Shown piece by piece: positions 49,314-58,482 of a stretch of DNA of 64,000 bases (positions are counted from its first letter, which is position 1; every line of letters begins with the position of its first letter). The notes under the pieces are model-generated. The model had not been told where the DNA came from, did no database searches, and worked only from the letters and a program-made list of their open reading frames with translations. Both the position numbers and the translations under genes were made by a program. Origin of the DNA: Elymus sibiricus (taxonomy: Eukaryota; Streptophyta; Magnoliopsida; Poales; Poaceae); assembly GCA_039707655.1 (NCBI GenBank), contig CM077671.1:368182720-368246719 (forward strand), read 5' to 3'.

Positions 49314-50829
49314 TGAAATCACATTTGCTCCCTTGGTGGTTTTGGTAATTAATAACAACATATAAGTCATTGAACTAATGTTTCCACTAAGTATATTTCA
49401 GGAAATGTTCAATGATAGGATTGGCAAAAGGATTGTGGAGATTGTGGAATACCCCAAGATGCAAGGAAATAGGTTGGCAAAGCTTCAAGGAAGAGGACTC
49501 TACATTTTACATTTGTGAGAAATCACTTTGAGTCCATAGGAAAGCCAATACTATTAAAAGGGGGTAAGGTTTTGTTGGTGAACAAAATGTTCATACGTGC
49601 ACAAGTGATAGTCACCAAAAACACCCACAAGCTCTCCCACCAAGTCTGTCCAAAGCCATATACTCAAAATCGGTGCAACCAACATTTCCATCCCGGTGCC
49701 ACCGATTCTCAACCTCAGACAGACTCAGCCAAACCCTAGCCACTTCGGTGCAACCGATTCAATCCCGGTGCCACCGAGTTTAGGTTGCCAACTTTCTGTT
49801 ACGCAAATTCACAATATCGGTACCACCGAGATTGTTGGATCGGCGTCACCGAGATTGTCAATCTGACCGTTGGTCACCTTATCGGTGCAACCGAGTTTCC
49901 TATATCGGTCTCACCGAGATTCAAAAGTTGCCACCTTTTGGTCACTTCGGTACCACCGAGATTTACACATCGGTGTCACCGAGTTGGTCATTTTGTGTGT
50001 AACGGTTGGATTTTTGGGGATGCCTATATATACCCCTCCACCACCACCTACTCGAGAGATAAGCACTCAGAACTATTCCATACTTGCCCCATCCAGTTTT
50101 CTGAGAGAGAGCCACCTACCCTTGTGTTGAGGTCAAGATCTTCCACTCCAACCATATGGATCTTGATTTCTAGCCTCCCCAAGTTGCTTTCCACCAATCC
50201 CATCTCTTCCACCAAGCCAAATCTTTGAGAGAGTGATTGTGTGTTGAGGAGTCTATCATCTTGAAGCACAAGAGCAAGGAGTTCATCGACATTACCGAGC
50301 CTATTACCTTTTGGAGGGTGGTGCCTCCTAGATTGGTTAGGTGTCGCTTGGGAGCCTCCTACTTCGTGTTATGGAGTTGAACCAAGATGTTTGTGAGGGC
50401 AAGGAGATCGCCTACTTCGTGAAGATCTAGCCATAGTGAGGCTAGTCCTTCGTGGACGGAAGCCGTTATGGAATAGTCAAGGTTGCTACTTCGTGGACCC
50501 TTATGGGTGGAGCCCTCCATGGACTCTCGCGACCGTTACCCTCCGTGGGTTGAAGACTCCATAAACGTGGATGTACAATAGCACCACCTATCGGAACCAC
50601 GGGAAAAAATTATCGTGTCTACAATTGCGTTTGATCTTCCTACCCAATCCTTTACTACTAATGCTTGTTGTTACTTTCCGCTGCTATACTCTTAGACATG
50701 CATGTGTAGGGTGTACTTAACTTGCCATGAAATGCTAAAATTGCCAACTCTAAAATTTGGGAAAAGGCAAAACTTTTATTTGGTCAAGTAGTCTAATCAC
50801 CCCCCTCTAGACATACTTTCGGTCCTACA
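49314..50829 (+). repeat. 3' LTR of the pol-less Copia-type element (1516 bp)
   Basis: Near-identical to 32685-34202. The palindrome array is at about 49670-49985 and TATATATA at 50025-50032. It ends GGTCCTACA, followed by the GTCAT duplication. Confidence 0.9.
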
Positions 50830-50975
50830 GTCATGAGTGGTAGCGGTGAGGTTGGTGAAGGCAGATCCTCCGGGGCTGAAAGAAGCTTGACGGGCGTCGG
50901 CCATCGAAACGACGGAGCGGAGAAGAAGCGAAGCTTGTGGAAGACTCCGACACGCCCGCTACCTGGCACGCCAAA

Positions 50976-51848
50976 TGTCGGATTTCGGGCTCCGCAAAAC
51001 CCAAAGAGGTTCGAACTCAAGGGCGTGTGTGAAGATCTGCACCAGCTTCGACGTCAGGCTCACAACTTCACAGCCTAGCCTGACGAACTCACTCAATGGG
51101 GGGGGGGGGAAGAAGATTAGCACACGAGGATTTACCCAGGTTCGGGCCGCTACGAAGCGTAAAACCCTACTCCTGCCTTTTGGTAGATTGCCTCACGAGG
51201 AGGTTTGTGGATGAACTGGTATAGTGGTGAGCGACCTCGCGAGGTCTCTCTGGTGGTTTCGGATCCGTCCCTCTCTACGGAGAAGCCTAGCCTCTATTTA
51301 TAGTGGCCCGGGTCCTCTTCCCTTATTGCAATGGCGGGAAGGGATCCCACAACGGCCAAATTCGAAGGGGGACAAGGAGTACACCTTATCCTGACAAAAG
51401 GTGGTCTTCGCCTGCAAAGTAGCCGGTGGTGATGCAGAGGTGGGCTCGACGATGACGTCCGTCCTGCGGGGCTCGTGGTCTTGGTCTCTTTGCGCCGGAA
51501 AGGAAACCTTTGGGGGGAACCTTGGGAACCTGCGTACGTCTTTGCCTCCTTTGCACCAAAGAGGAAACTGTCTCCTCTGCGCGCGCTGGTGCCCACCTGG
51601 CCTGGCTTGCGTCACCCCCGACCTCCCGAGGCTGAGCGCTGCATAGGGATCTCCGCCCCTCGGGAGGCGACCTCGGGAGGCCTCCTCCCTCCGAGGGTCT
51701 TGGCGTCGTCACCCTCGCGAGCGCGGGGCTCACGCGAGGGTCTTGTCTTGAGTGAGGCTGCGCTGGGCCGTGCTTGGCTGTCGAAGTGGGCCATGCCCTG
51801 GGCCGTAGGCTGGCAGGTCTGGGTACCCCTATTCCCAGAACGCCGACA
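50976..51848 (-). repeat. 5' LTR of Tat element 2 (873 bp)
   Basis: Plus-strand limits TGTCGGATTTCGGG and AACGCCGACA. TATAAATA on the minus strand is at 51295-51302. The primer site lies just left of it (50957-50975). Confidence 0.9.
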
Positions 51849-51978
51849 GAGGTGGCCCTTATAGATAAGACCGGAGGAGAAGGTGTAGCACTAATGGAGA
51901 ACTTGGGAGATAATAGGGCTGTGTGGGTGGAGGTCTGAGGTCAAAGGGCTTGATTCCCGGTGAGCCAGCTGCACCTAC
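51849..51978 (-). promoter_or_regulatory. Likely promoter of the captured F-box gene, separated from it by Tat element 2
   Basis: Read on the minus strand, TCTTATCTATAAGGGCC (51856-51872) contains a TATA box. Joining 51849 to 27612 puts it about 35-45 bases upstream of ATG 27586. Tat element 2 inserted between the TATA box and the start codon. Confidence 0.45.
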
Positions 51979-52042
51979 GCGACGGACTGCTCGCACGCAT
52001 CCCTTTGAGCCTGCGCGGCGGACTCCTCGCACGTGTCCCGTC
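51979..52042 (+). repeat. 36-bp minisatellite unit, left copy group
   Basis: About 1.8 units (GGACTGCTCGCACGCATCC, then GCCTGCGCGGCGGACTCC) match the array at 53438-53560 on the other side of the coiled-coil gene. Confidence 0.6.
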
Positions 52043-52491
52043 TAATCAAACCTTTGGCCCACGTACGCCATCCCAAACGGTTTCTATAAACCATAAAGCA
52101 TTCCGTGCTTCGGAACTAAAACCATCAACAAATATTGAGCTTGTTTCCTTCCACATTCCAAATTACCACGCGCTAATTTTTTTGCAAATCAGTTCACACC
52201 TACAAAACCTAAACGTGTTCCCACTTAGCAGCTGTTTACTGTAGTAGGCTATAAAAACACAAACACGTACTCGAAAATTACCGCACATTCCTCACCCCCG
52301 CCACCAAAAAAGGGCCTTTCTTTGTGAGTCCTTCATTCCGTCTGCCATGGCCGGTAGGAGGGGGGTTCTGGGTCGACTTCGAGATATAACCAGGGAAGAA
52401 AGACCAAGGCCACAGAAGCAACGAGAGGTCGCGCCGCCGTGCTGTGGAATCGCCAGAGAGCTCCAGCCACACAGCTTTGGCCGCAGTAGAG

Positions 52492-53052
52492 ATGTCCGGT
52501 GGCGCTGCGGAAGCCCGGGAGGATCTTTCGCGGAGAGGCGACGGCTCTCACAATCACAACCGCATTCGCCTCGGAGGCAAACAGGACAACTTGACAGTCG
52601 TCGATTACTCAGCCAGCGATGACATGCGCGCTGAGCTCGATAGGAAGGACGCGATGATCGATGACTTGGTGAAGCTGCTGGAGAAGAGCGACGCCTTCGT
52701 TGACAGGGCGACCGGCCTCGTGGAGAAACTTATGGAGGAGAACGACGCCTGGAAGAAACTGCTCGAGAAGAAAACTGCCTCGGAGGGGAGGCTGAAAGAA
52801 CTCGCCGAGGAACTTCTGGAAGACTTGTCGAAGCTCTACATGGAGCGCGAGGGGCTGCTGAAGGAATCCGTGGAGCATGTGAAGGAACTTCATGCGTACG
52901 CGACGCAGAGCATCGACGCTCTCAAGCAAAGAGCCCACGCCATGGCCGCAATGCGGAAAATGTCGGATCAGAGGTGAGAGGAGATGGAGGTCGTGGAGGC
53001 GATGAAAAAGGACATGGAGGAACTCCGCACCCAGCAATCCATGAATAATTAG
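52492..53052 (+). pseudogene. Coiled-coil protein gene with one premature stop
   Basis: It starts at ATG 52492 (MSGGAAEAREDLSRRGDGSH), which follows a GC-rich leader. Helical heptads fill most of it: RAELDRKDAMIDDLVKLLEK, LVEKLMEENDAWKKLLEKKT and LKELAEELLEDLSKLYMERE. The frame stops at TGA 52975-52977 (161 residues), but the same frame continues EEMEVVEAMKKDMEELRTQQ to SMNN* (TAG 53050-53052). A CGA-to-TGA change would explain the break, so the original was about 186 residues. No catalytic motif; unknown plant coiled-coil protein. It is one of the genes inside the CACTA. No intron is seen. Confidence 0.55.
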
Positions 53053-53437
53053 ATAGCAGCGGGCCAGATCGTTTTCTTTGTCTTCCTTATTCAACCCCTC
53101 CCTTCTTCTTTTGCCCCTGTGTCTTTGGGGAGTTGCCGCTTATGCCATTTTTTATTGTCATGTATATGTAAGAGAATTATTATCCTTTGCTGGTGCGAAT
53201 TTGTTGTTATATTATTTTGTTCGTTTGTACTGTTATCACGAAACGTCAAAGTTCTCGGCGAGGCACGAACAAAACAGTGATCACAAGCAAACTAGTCGCT
53301 CCGTCCAGGCGCATTAACCACATGATAAATAGCGGGTCGGATGCCATTAATTCAGAAGTTGGGAGCAAGACGAGCGGGGGGGGGGGGGTATTGGTCAAAG
53401 TATCGCTTCCCGATGAGCATGCACAATAGTCTCTCAT

Positions 53438-53560
53438 GCGTCCTGTCAAGAATGCATGGCGGACAGCTCTCACGCATCCTGTCAAGCCTGCGAGGCGGAC
53501 AGCTCGCACGCGTCCCGTCGAGCCTGCGCGGCGGAAAGCTCGCATGCGTCCTGTCATCAA
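53438..53560 (+). repeat. 36-bp minisatellite, 3.4 copies
   Basis: Three 36-base units at 53438-53473, 53474-53509 and 53510-53545 share GTC(C)TGTC(A)AG and GGCGGACAGCTC, followed by a partial one. Upstream at about 53377-53389 is a G run of about 12. Confidence 0.8.
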
Positions 53561-53596
53561 CCTGCAGCTACACGCACGACACCCCCATATCAAGCA

Positions 53597-53846
53597 CTCC
53601 CTCCGTTTTTTAGTTAGCATATAAAATTTGGTCAAATTCAAAATTTGTAAAGTTTGACTAGCTTTATAGGAAAAATATATAAATATTTATAATTTAAAAT
53701 GTTGATATAACTTGAGCATCGTCAAATTACACTATATAACCTAAGATTTGTAGATGTTGATATGTTTTTTGTATAAATTTAGTCAAGCTAAGTTTAGCTT
53801 GACTTTGACCAAATCTTATATGCGAAGTAAAAAGAAACGGAGGGAG
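53597..53846. mobile_element. Stowaway-type MITE
   Basis: Terminal inverted repeats CTCCCTCCGTTTTTTAGTTA and, reverse complemented, CTCCCTCCGTTTCTTTTTAC. AT-rich 250 bases. TA follows at the right (53847-53848); the left has CA instead of TA. Typical Tc1/Mariner-derived MITE of grasses. Confidence 0.85.
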
Positions 53847-53919
53847 TAAGAAAATTGGACGTGTGGCACCAAATGACTATCATACAAGTTTTGTATTTAC
53901 GGGAATTCAATAAACCAAT

Positions 53920-54690
53920 ATTATCATACAAGTTACGAATTTATGGGGATTTAAAAGTAATGTTTCTCAACGTTTGCGTCCTAGTCACGATGCCGAGATG
54001 TTTTTAATCATTGCATGGGACCTAAGCAAGGGCCAAGGACATATAAATGATTTTGTAACCCATTTTGGTGCCCTGGAGCATGTGCTTGTAGTTCAAATTT
54101 GAATTATGCACATTAAGTGGATATAGAAAAGCTCAATTAATGTATAAAGGGTCCCAAACGTGCCGTGAATAATTCCACATTTTAGCATTGCACTTGTATT
54201 AGCCTGTGTTGCATGTAGAAAATATATATATGTGTAAGAAGAGACATCGACGGTCGTTCCCTCCACAGAGGTGACACATGTTCCGTATCGAAAGAACGAT
54301 GGTTCTTGAGAGAAGTTTTGTTGTGCAAGAGACTTGTCCCAAATTAGACAAAAAATTATCATGTTGTATAAGTGTCGTGTCATGATACCAGGGTAAGTTT
54401 CAAGAATTTCAGACGAGGTTTGGATTTATGATGATTTAAAAACCAAGTTTCTTAATGTTTTTGGCCTTGACTCCGAGATGTTTGTAATCCATTCACGTTC
54501 ATTGAACGGGACCTAAACAAAGAACCCAAGGACACAAATATCTTTTTTCAACCCATTTTGGTGACACGAAGCATGTTCTTTTAGTTCAAATCTGAATTAT
54601 GCACATTAAATGTCTAGAAACTTAATTAGTGTAGTATACAAAAAAACTAAATGAACCATGAATAATTTAAAGCAGTTCTATACGCCCGTC
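53920..54690. repeat. Two diverged direct copies of a ~260 bp AT-rich sequence
   Basis: Copies at about 53930-54175 and 54405-54670 share GAGATGTTT(T/G)TAAT, GGGACCTAA, AACCCATTTTGGTG, AGTTCAAAT(T/C)TGAATTATG and TGAATAATT. They are clearly homologous but many bases differ. No ORF. Origin unknown. Confidence 0.7.
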
Positions 54691-55070
54691 TGAAGCTCAT
54701 GCGTGTGTAAGCACGGTGTGCGCGTGTAGTGCTAGCTTGAGCTTCCGTCTATCATAAGTTATCCAATTTGTATTAAAATGATGTTCTATCCAACATGCTT
54801 CTCCCGCCACTCCCCCAATCGGTCTCCCGCCACTCCCCCAATCCGTTTCCGGCCGAAGCGCCGGCCCCATCATCAACCTTCTGGACGAGGAGGACGAGAT
54901 GGAGCAGGCTGGAGAGCACACAAAAGCGGCATTGTGCCATCGAGCACGAGCGAGACGTCATCATTAGCCCCCATGCCACCATCACGCACGGTTTCTAGTA
55001 CTACCAGAAATGTCTGCGATACGTATCTGGTCCCACCAGGTGCCCATCGGGGCACGCCTTGTAAATGAAA
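54691..55070. other. Possible gene fragment, unresolved
   Basis: GC-rich stretch with competing frames. The plus-strand frame PIINLLDEEDEMEQAGEHTK (about 54867-54926) looks protein-like and acidic but has no start and stops soon. CTCCCGCCACTCCCCCAATC occurs twice in tandem at about 54800-54843. I do not assign a gene. Confidence 0.3.
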
Positions 55071-55193
55071 GGAGGCAACTCTTACCAGCAAGGCACAGCT
55101 TCCCAGCCTGTAACCCAGTCGAACCAAACTCGGAAGTTAAGCGTGCTTTCGGTGGAGTAGTCCAGGATGGGTGACCGGTTGGGAAGTTGCTAG
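55071..55193 (+). ncRNA. 5S-rRNA-like sequence with internal promoter boxes
   Basis: Box A-like AGTTAAGCGTGCTT (55135-55148) and box C-like AGGATGGGTGACC (55164-55176) match plant 5S rRNA, and their spacing is within one base of normal. Elsewhere it differs strongly. The outer helix is kept with other bases: GGCAACT (55074-55080) pairs with AGTTGCT (55185-55191). AAGGCAC (about 55090-55096) can pair with GTGCTTT (55143-55149). The 5' half is about 14 bases longer than 5S. It may derive from a Cassandra-type TRIM LTR, a 5S-derived SINE, the 5S mimic of TFIIIA genes, or a 5S pseudogene. No T-run terminator lies close downstream. Confidence 0.65.
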
Positions 55194-55289
55194 ATTTCAA
55201 GGTTCATTTACGCGGTGTGATACGATCGCTATAGGCATAAATAAAATGCTTGTAGTGATATTTCATTCTGGCTAAATAAATCTTGAGAT

Positions 55290-55544
55290 CCTTGTTTTGA
55301 AAATATCCATGATTTTCTTTTGCTGTACTGAAAATGTCAAGGATCGATGACGTGTGTGTATGTGTATTTGTGAACCAATGCCTGTGTGTGGACCACGTGC
55401 CTACATTGTGCGGTTTCCGACGACAAACCTATCGGTGGGCCCTTAGGGTCTGTCATGCCTTTTACTCACAACGCTGGAAGGCCAGTTCCTTGTTTTAAAA
55501 TATCCATGATTTTCTTTTGTTGTTTTGAAAATGTCAAGGATCGA

Positions 55545-55589
<45 letters not shown>

Positions 55590-55724
55590 CTAATGCCTGT
55601 GTGGGGACCATGTGCCTACATTGTGCGGTTTTCGACGGCAAACCTATCAGTGGGCCCTTAAGGTCTGTCATGCTTTTTACTGACAACGCTGGAAGGCCAA
55701 GGATGGGTGACGATGTGTGTGTCT

Positions 55725-55770
<46 letters not shown>

Positions 55771-56222
55771 TAATGCCTGTGTGGGGACCATGTGCCTACA
55801 TTGTGTGGTTTCCGATGACAAACCTATCGGTGGGCCCTTAGGGTCTGTCATGCCTTTTACTGACAACGCTGGAAGGCCAAGGATGGGTGACGATGTGTGT
55901 GTGTGTGTGTATGTGTGTGTGTGACCGTGTGAGTGTGTGTGCGCGCGCGCGTGTGTGTGCGTGTGTGTGTGCGTGTGTGTGCGTGTGTGTGTGTGTGCGT
56001 GTGCGCATGTGTGTGAACCCATGCCTGTGTGTGGACCATGTGCCTACATTGTGCGGTTTCCGACGACAAACATATCGGTGGGCCCTTAGGGTCTGTCATG
56101 CCTTTTACTGACAACGCTGGAAGGCCAAGGATGGGTGACGATGTGTGCGTGCCCGTGTGTGCGTGCCCGTGTGTTTGTGTGTGTGTGTGTGCGCGGGGGC
56201 GCGCACGCGTGTGTGTGTGTGC

Positions 56223-56271
<49 letters not shown>

Positions 56272-56590
56272 CCCATGCCTGTGTGTGGACCATGTGCCTA
56301 CATTGTGCGGTTTCCGACGACAAACCTATCGGTGGGGCCTTTAGGGTCTATCATGCCTTTTACTGAACACTAGAAGGCCAAGGATGGGTGACGGTGTGTG
56401 TGTGCGTGTGCGCGCACACTTGTGTGCGTGTGTGTGTGGGTGTGTGTGCGTGCGTGCGTGTGTGTGTGTGTGTGTGCGTGCGTGTGTGTGTGTGCGTGTG
56501 TGTGTGTGGAAGATGCATCCATGGTGCGGTTTTTGATGACACGCTTATATATGGATGGGTCGCTATATATCATCCATTTGACTGACAACA
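55290..56590 (+). repeat. Minisatellite of ~180-250 bp units separated by (GT)n microsatellites
   Basis: The constant part TGCCTGTGTG(T/G)GGACCA, then CATTGTGCGGTTT(C)CGACG, CCTATC(G/A)GTGGG and CAACGCTGGAAGGCCA recurs from about 55379, 55594, 55774, 56022 and 56276, with a decayed copy near 56510. Length varies mostly through GT/GC-rich runs. ATCCATGATTTTCTTTTG is duplicated at about 55308 and 55503. Long 'Thr-His' or 'Cys-Val' ORFs here are repeat artefacts. Confidence 0.9.
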
Positions 56591-57197
56591 CTGCAACGTC
56601 ACCCTGCTACGTGTCATGTGTGTGGGGGGGAGGGGAACAATATATATATACGTCCATAATGACCTAGCTAGGTAGTATATATATAACCAATCTTAAGGGG
56701 GGTATATATGGCTAGTTATCTCAGCTAGGTGCATGCCACGTCATAGCTAGGGTTGTGCATTGTGTATTAATTGAAACACCGGACCACACCATTTTCGCAT
56801 ATACATTTGGCCATATGCAGGGGGTGTTGTTCTTTTAGCCTCGCACAACTGATCTTCGAAGACGCGCCAACTCGTGGGACCGCGCGATCTATATATCTGT
56901 CTTGTCCGACAACAATATGTGATTGTTAGGCCAAATTAAGGTATAAATTCTCTTGGTTGTCTTACGAAAAGTCAGACATGGATAAATGTGTGACAAAGTT
57001 TGAACCAAGTCATGTGTTCATAGGACCCCATCCTCCGGCACATAGTGTAGGGGTAAACACCCTACGTTTGTCATGAAACCCTTTTCTGTCACATTGGACA
57101 CTTTTAGGCATGTACATATGCAGCATGTGCCACACATTAAAGTTGCGCATTGCGAATTTAAACATGACAACACCATGTTCATACATATATATATATA
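56591..57197. other. AT-rich DNA without a recognised gene
   Basis: Several TATATATA runs; CTAGCTAGGT and TATATAT strings. Nothing supportable. Confidence 0.6.
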
Positions 57198-57373
57198 TAC
57201 TTTATCCATTCCTAAATACAAGTCTTTTTTTAGAGATTTGACTACGAATTACATATATATACGTACTTTGGAGTGTAGATTCACTTATTTTACTGTGTAC
57301 CTATATAGTTAGTGCTGGAATCTCTATTTTTTGAAAACTCTAAACAGACTTATATTTAGGAATGGAGGGACTA
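57198..57373. mobile_element. Stowaway-type MITE (Thalos/Hades-like ends)
   Basis: CCATTCCTAAATACAAGTCT at the left and AGACTTATATTTAGGAATGG at the right form inverted repeats typical of Triticeae Stowaways. The outer bases are degraded (left TTTATCC, right GGAGGGACT), so exact ends are uncertain. Confidence 0.8.
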
Positions 57374-57648
57374 TATATTTGGGCCACTAGCGGGCGTGGT
57401 TGTGTTTTGACCCTCTCTTGTGTTTTTTTGTCGTTTATCCCAAAGATGCTAGTATTATGTAAAATAGCAAACGAAATTGACGAAACAACTGTATGCGATT
57501 GTATCCCCAACAGGCACGAGTGTGCTACTCTAACCGTGTGCGATGCTCGTAGACAGCAAAACCGGCCTTGCCTAGTGGTGGCAACCGCAAGCGTCGGCCA
57601 GTGCAAAGTGGTAATGTGCACAGTAAAAACCCAAACCCGACAGCGACC

Positions 57649-57656
57649 TATAAAAG
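57649..57656 (+). promoter_or_regulatory. TATA box of the UIM gene
   Basis: TATAAAAG lies 76 bases before ATG 57725, at a normal distance for a plant promoter with a short leader. Confidence 0.55.
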
Positions 57657-57724
57657 ATCTCGCCGGCGGCGGCTAACAGCTAATTTTTTCGCCGATAGCT
57701 CGCCACCACCACCACACACACCAA

Positions 57725-58482
57725 ATGGAACCGGTGCTCAACCATGGGGATGTGCATGGCGCCGACCTGATAGTGTTGGACGACGACGTGATAGAGGATT
57801 CCGACGCGTTGGCCGCCATGGCGGGCAACGGCAGACAGCCAACTGCAGCAGCCGACGACAACGGCATAGAGGATTCCGACGCGCTATCCTCCATGTCGGT
57901 CAACGGTCAACCGTCATGTGCCGCGGCCGCCGCCGACGACAACAACCCCGAGTTTCAGCGTCGAATGCAGATAGCCATCGCTCTGTCCGTCCAGGAATCG
58001 GGCCTCGATGCGTTCCTGCGCGACGAGGACGAGCGCCGTCTCAGTGTCGGTGTGGAAGAATCTATCGCATCTTCGGATGCCATCCGCAACGCGGCTAGGG
58101 ATATGAAGCGGCAGAAACGGCGGGAGAGTGCGAAGAGGAAGCGAAACTCAGATGCAGAGGGTAAAAAGAGGCGGGAGCAAGACCAGAAGGCGGCGGAGCA
58201 GGCCGCCGCATGCCTCTCAGCCGCGTTGGAGGCCAGTGCAGGCCTTGCAGCTGCAGCGGCAGGCCTGGCAATAGCGGCCACGGCGACTAGGGACGCAGCT
58301 CTAGCGAGAGCGGCGCCCGTCTATATCCCGATGGCCCACTTGGACGCCACGACATCTTCGTCGACAGCGGCAAACCTGGCGAGAGGCGCCCAGTCGCTCC
58401 GGCCGAGGTAGCCCCGCCGGTGTCCGTCGTGGAACCACTGGAGCTCATCGACTTGACGAGCTCCTCTGAATACTCGTTCTGA
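57725..58482 (+). pseudogene. Small UIM protein with SUMO-interacting-like motifs, C-terminal frameshift
   Basis: ATG 57725. N-terminal ADLIVLDDDVIEDSD looks like a SUMO-interacting motif (hydrophobic core then acidic). An acidic repeat IEDSDAL occurs twice. FQRRMQIAIALSVQESGLDA fits the ubiquitin-interacting motif (hydrophobic, two residues, A, three residues, S, two residues, E). DEDERRLSVGVEESIASSDA follows, then a basic helix (KRQKRRESAKRKRNSDAEGK, nuclear-type) and an Ala-rich helix. The frame ends SLRPR* at 58411. A second frame from about 58370 gives VVEPLELIDLTSSSEYSF* to 58482, and ELIDLTSSSE is another SIM-like motif. The second frame is probably the original tail, so a one- or two-base shift lies at 58350-58400. 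A nuclear ubiquitin/SUMO reader is inferred. No intron. Confidence 0.55.

Larger units (their letters stand above)
32685..50829 (+). mobile_element. Pol-less Copia-type LTR retrotransposon with an extra ORF, nested in Tat element 2
   Basis: LTRs at 32685-34202 and 49314-50829 start TGAAATCACATTTGCTCCC and end TCGGTCCTACA. TSD GTCAT is perfect (32680-32684, 50830-50834). The primer site TGGTATCAGAGCC is at 34205 and the polypurine tract AAAAAGGGGGAGAT ends at 49313. Internal: a UBN2-type gag with zinc knuckle, a coiled-coil extension, 0.9 kb non-coding, a promoter-like region with palindromes, and a 708-codon ORF. There is no protease, integrase or RT. The ORF is split by an Angela-like element (39338-47948). 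The tRNA-Met-type primer site and gag type suggest Copia. I do not give a family name. LTRs differ by about 1.6% by eye. Confidence 0.9.
27613..51848 (-). mobile_element. Tat-lineage Gypsy LTR retrotransposon 2, minus orientation, pol deleted
   Basis: LTRs at 27613-28481 (3' LTR) and 50976-51848 (5' LTR) are about 870 bases and differ by about 3-4% by eye. The primer site, reverse complemented, lies at about 50957-50975 (CTACCTGGCACGCCAAA). The polypurine tract lies at 28482-28500. On the minus strand the order is 5' LTR, gag start, gag, a large deletion, 3' repeats, an antisense ORF and 3' LTR. No protease, RT or integrase remains. A Copia-type element (32685-50829) sits in its gag. Flanks GCGGC and GAGGT do not form a clean TSD. 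It is related to Tat element 1 in LTR, antisense ORF and repeats. Confidence 0.85.

Noticed and set aside
54778..55127. ORFs on both strands around the 5S-like sequence
   Set aside because: Competing frames, no start context and no family similarity; one overlaps the 5S-like RNA.
55534..56667. Long ORFs of Thr-His or Cys-Val repeats on both strands
   Set aside because: They are translations of GT/AC microsatellite runs and have no protein character.
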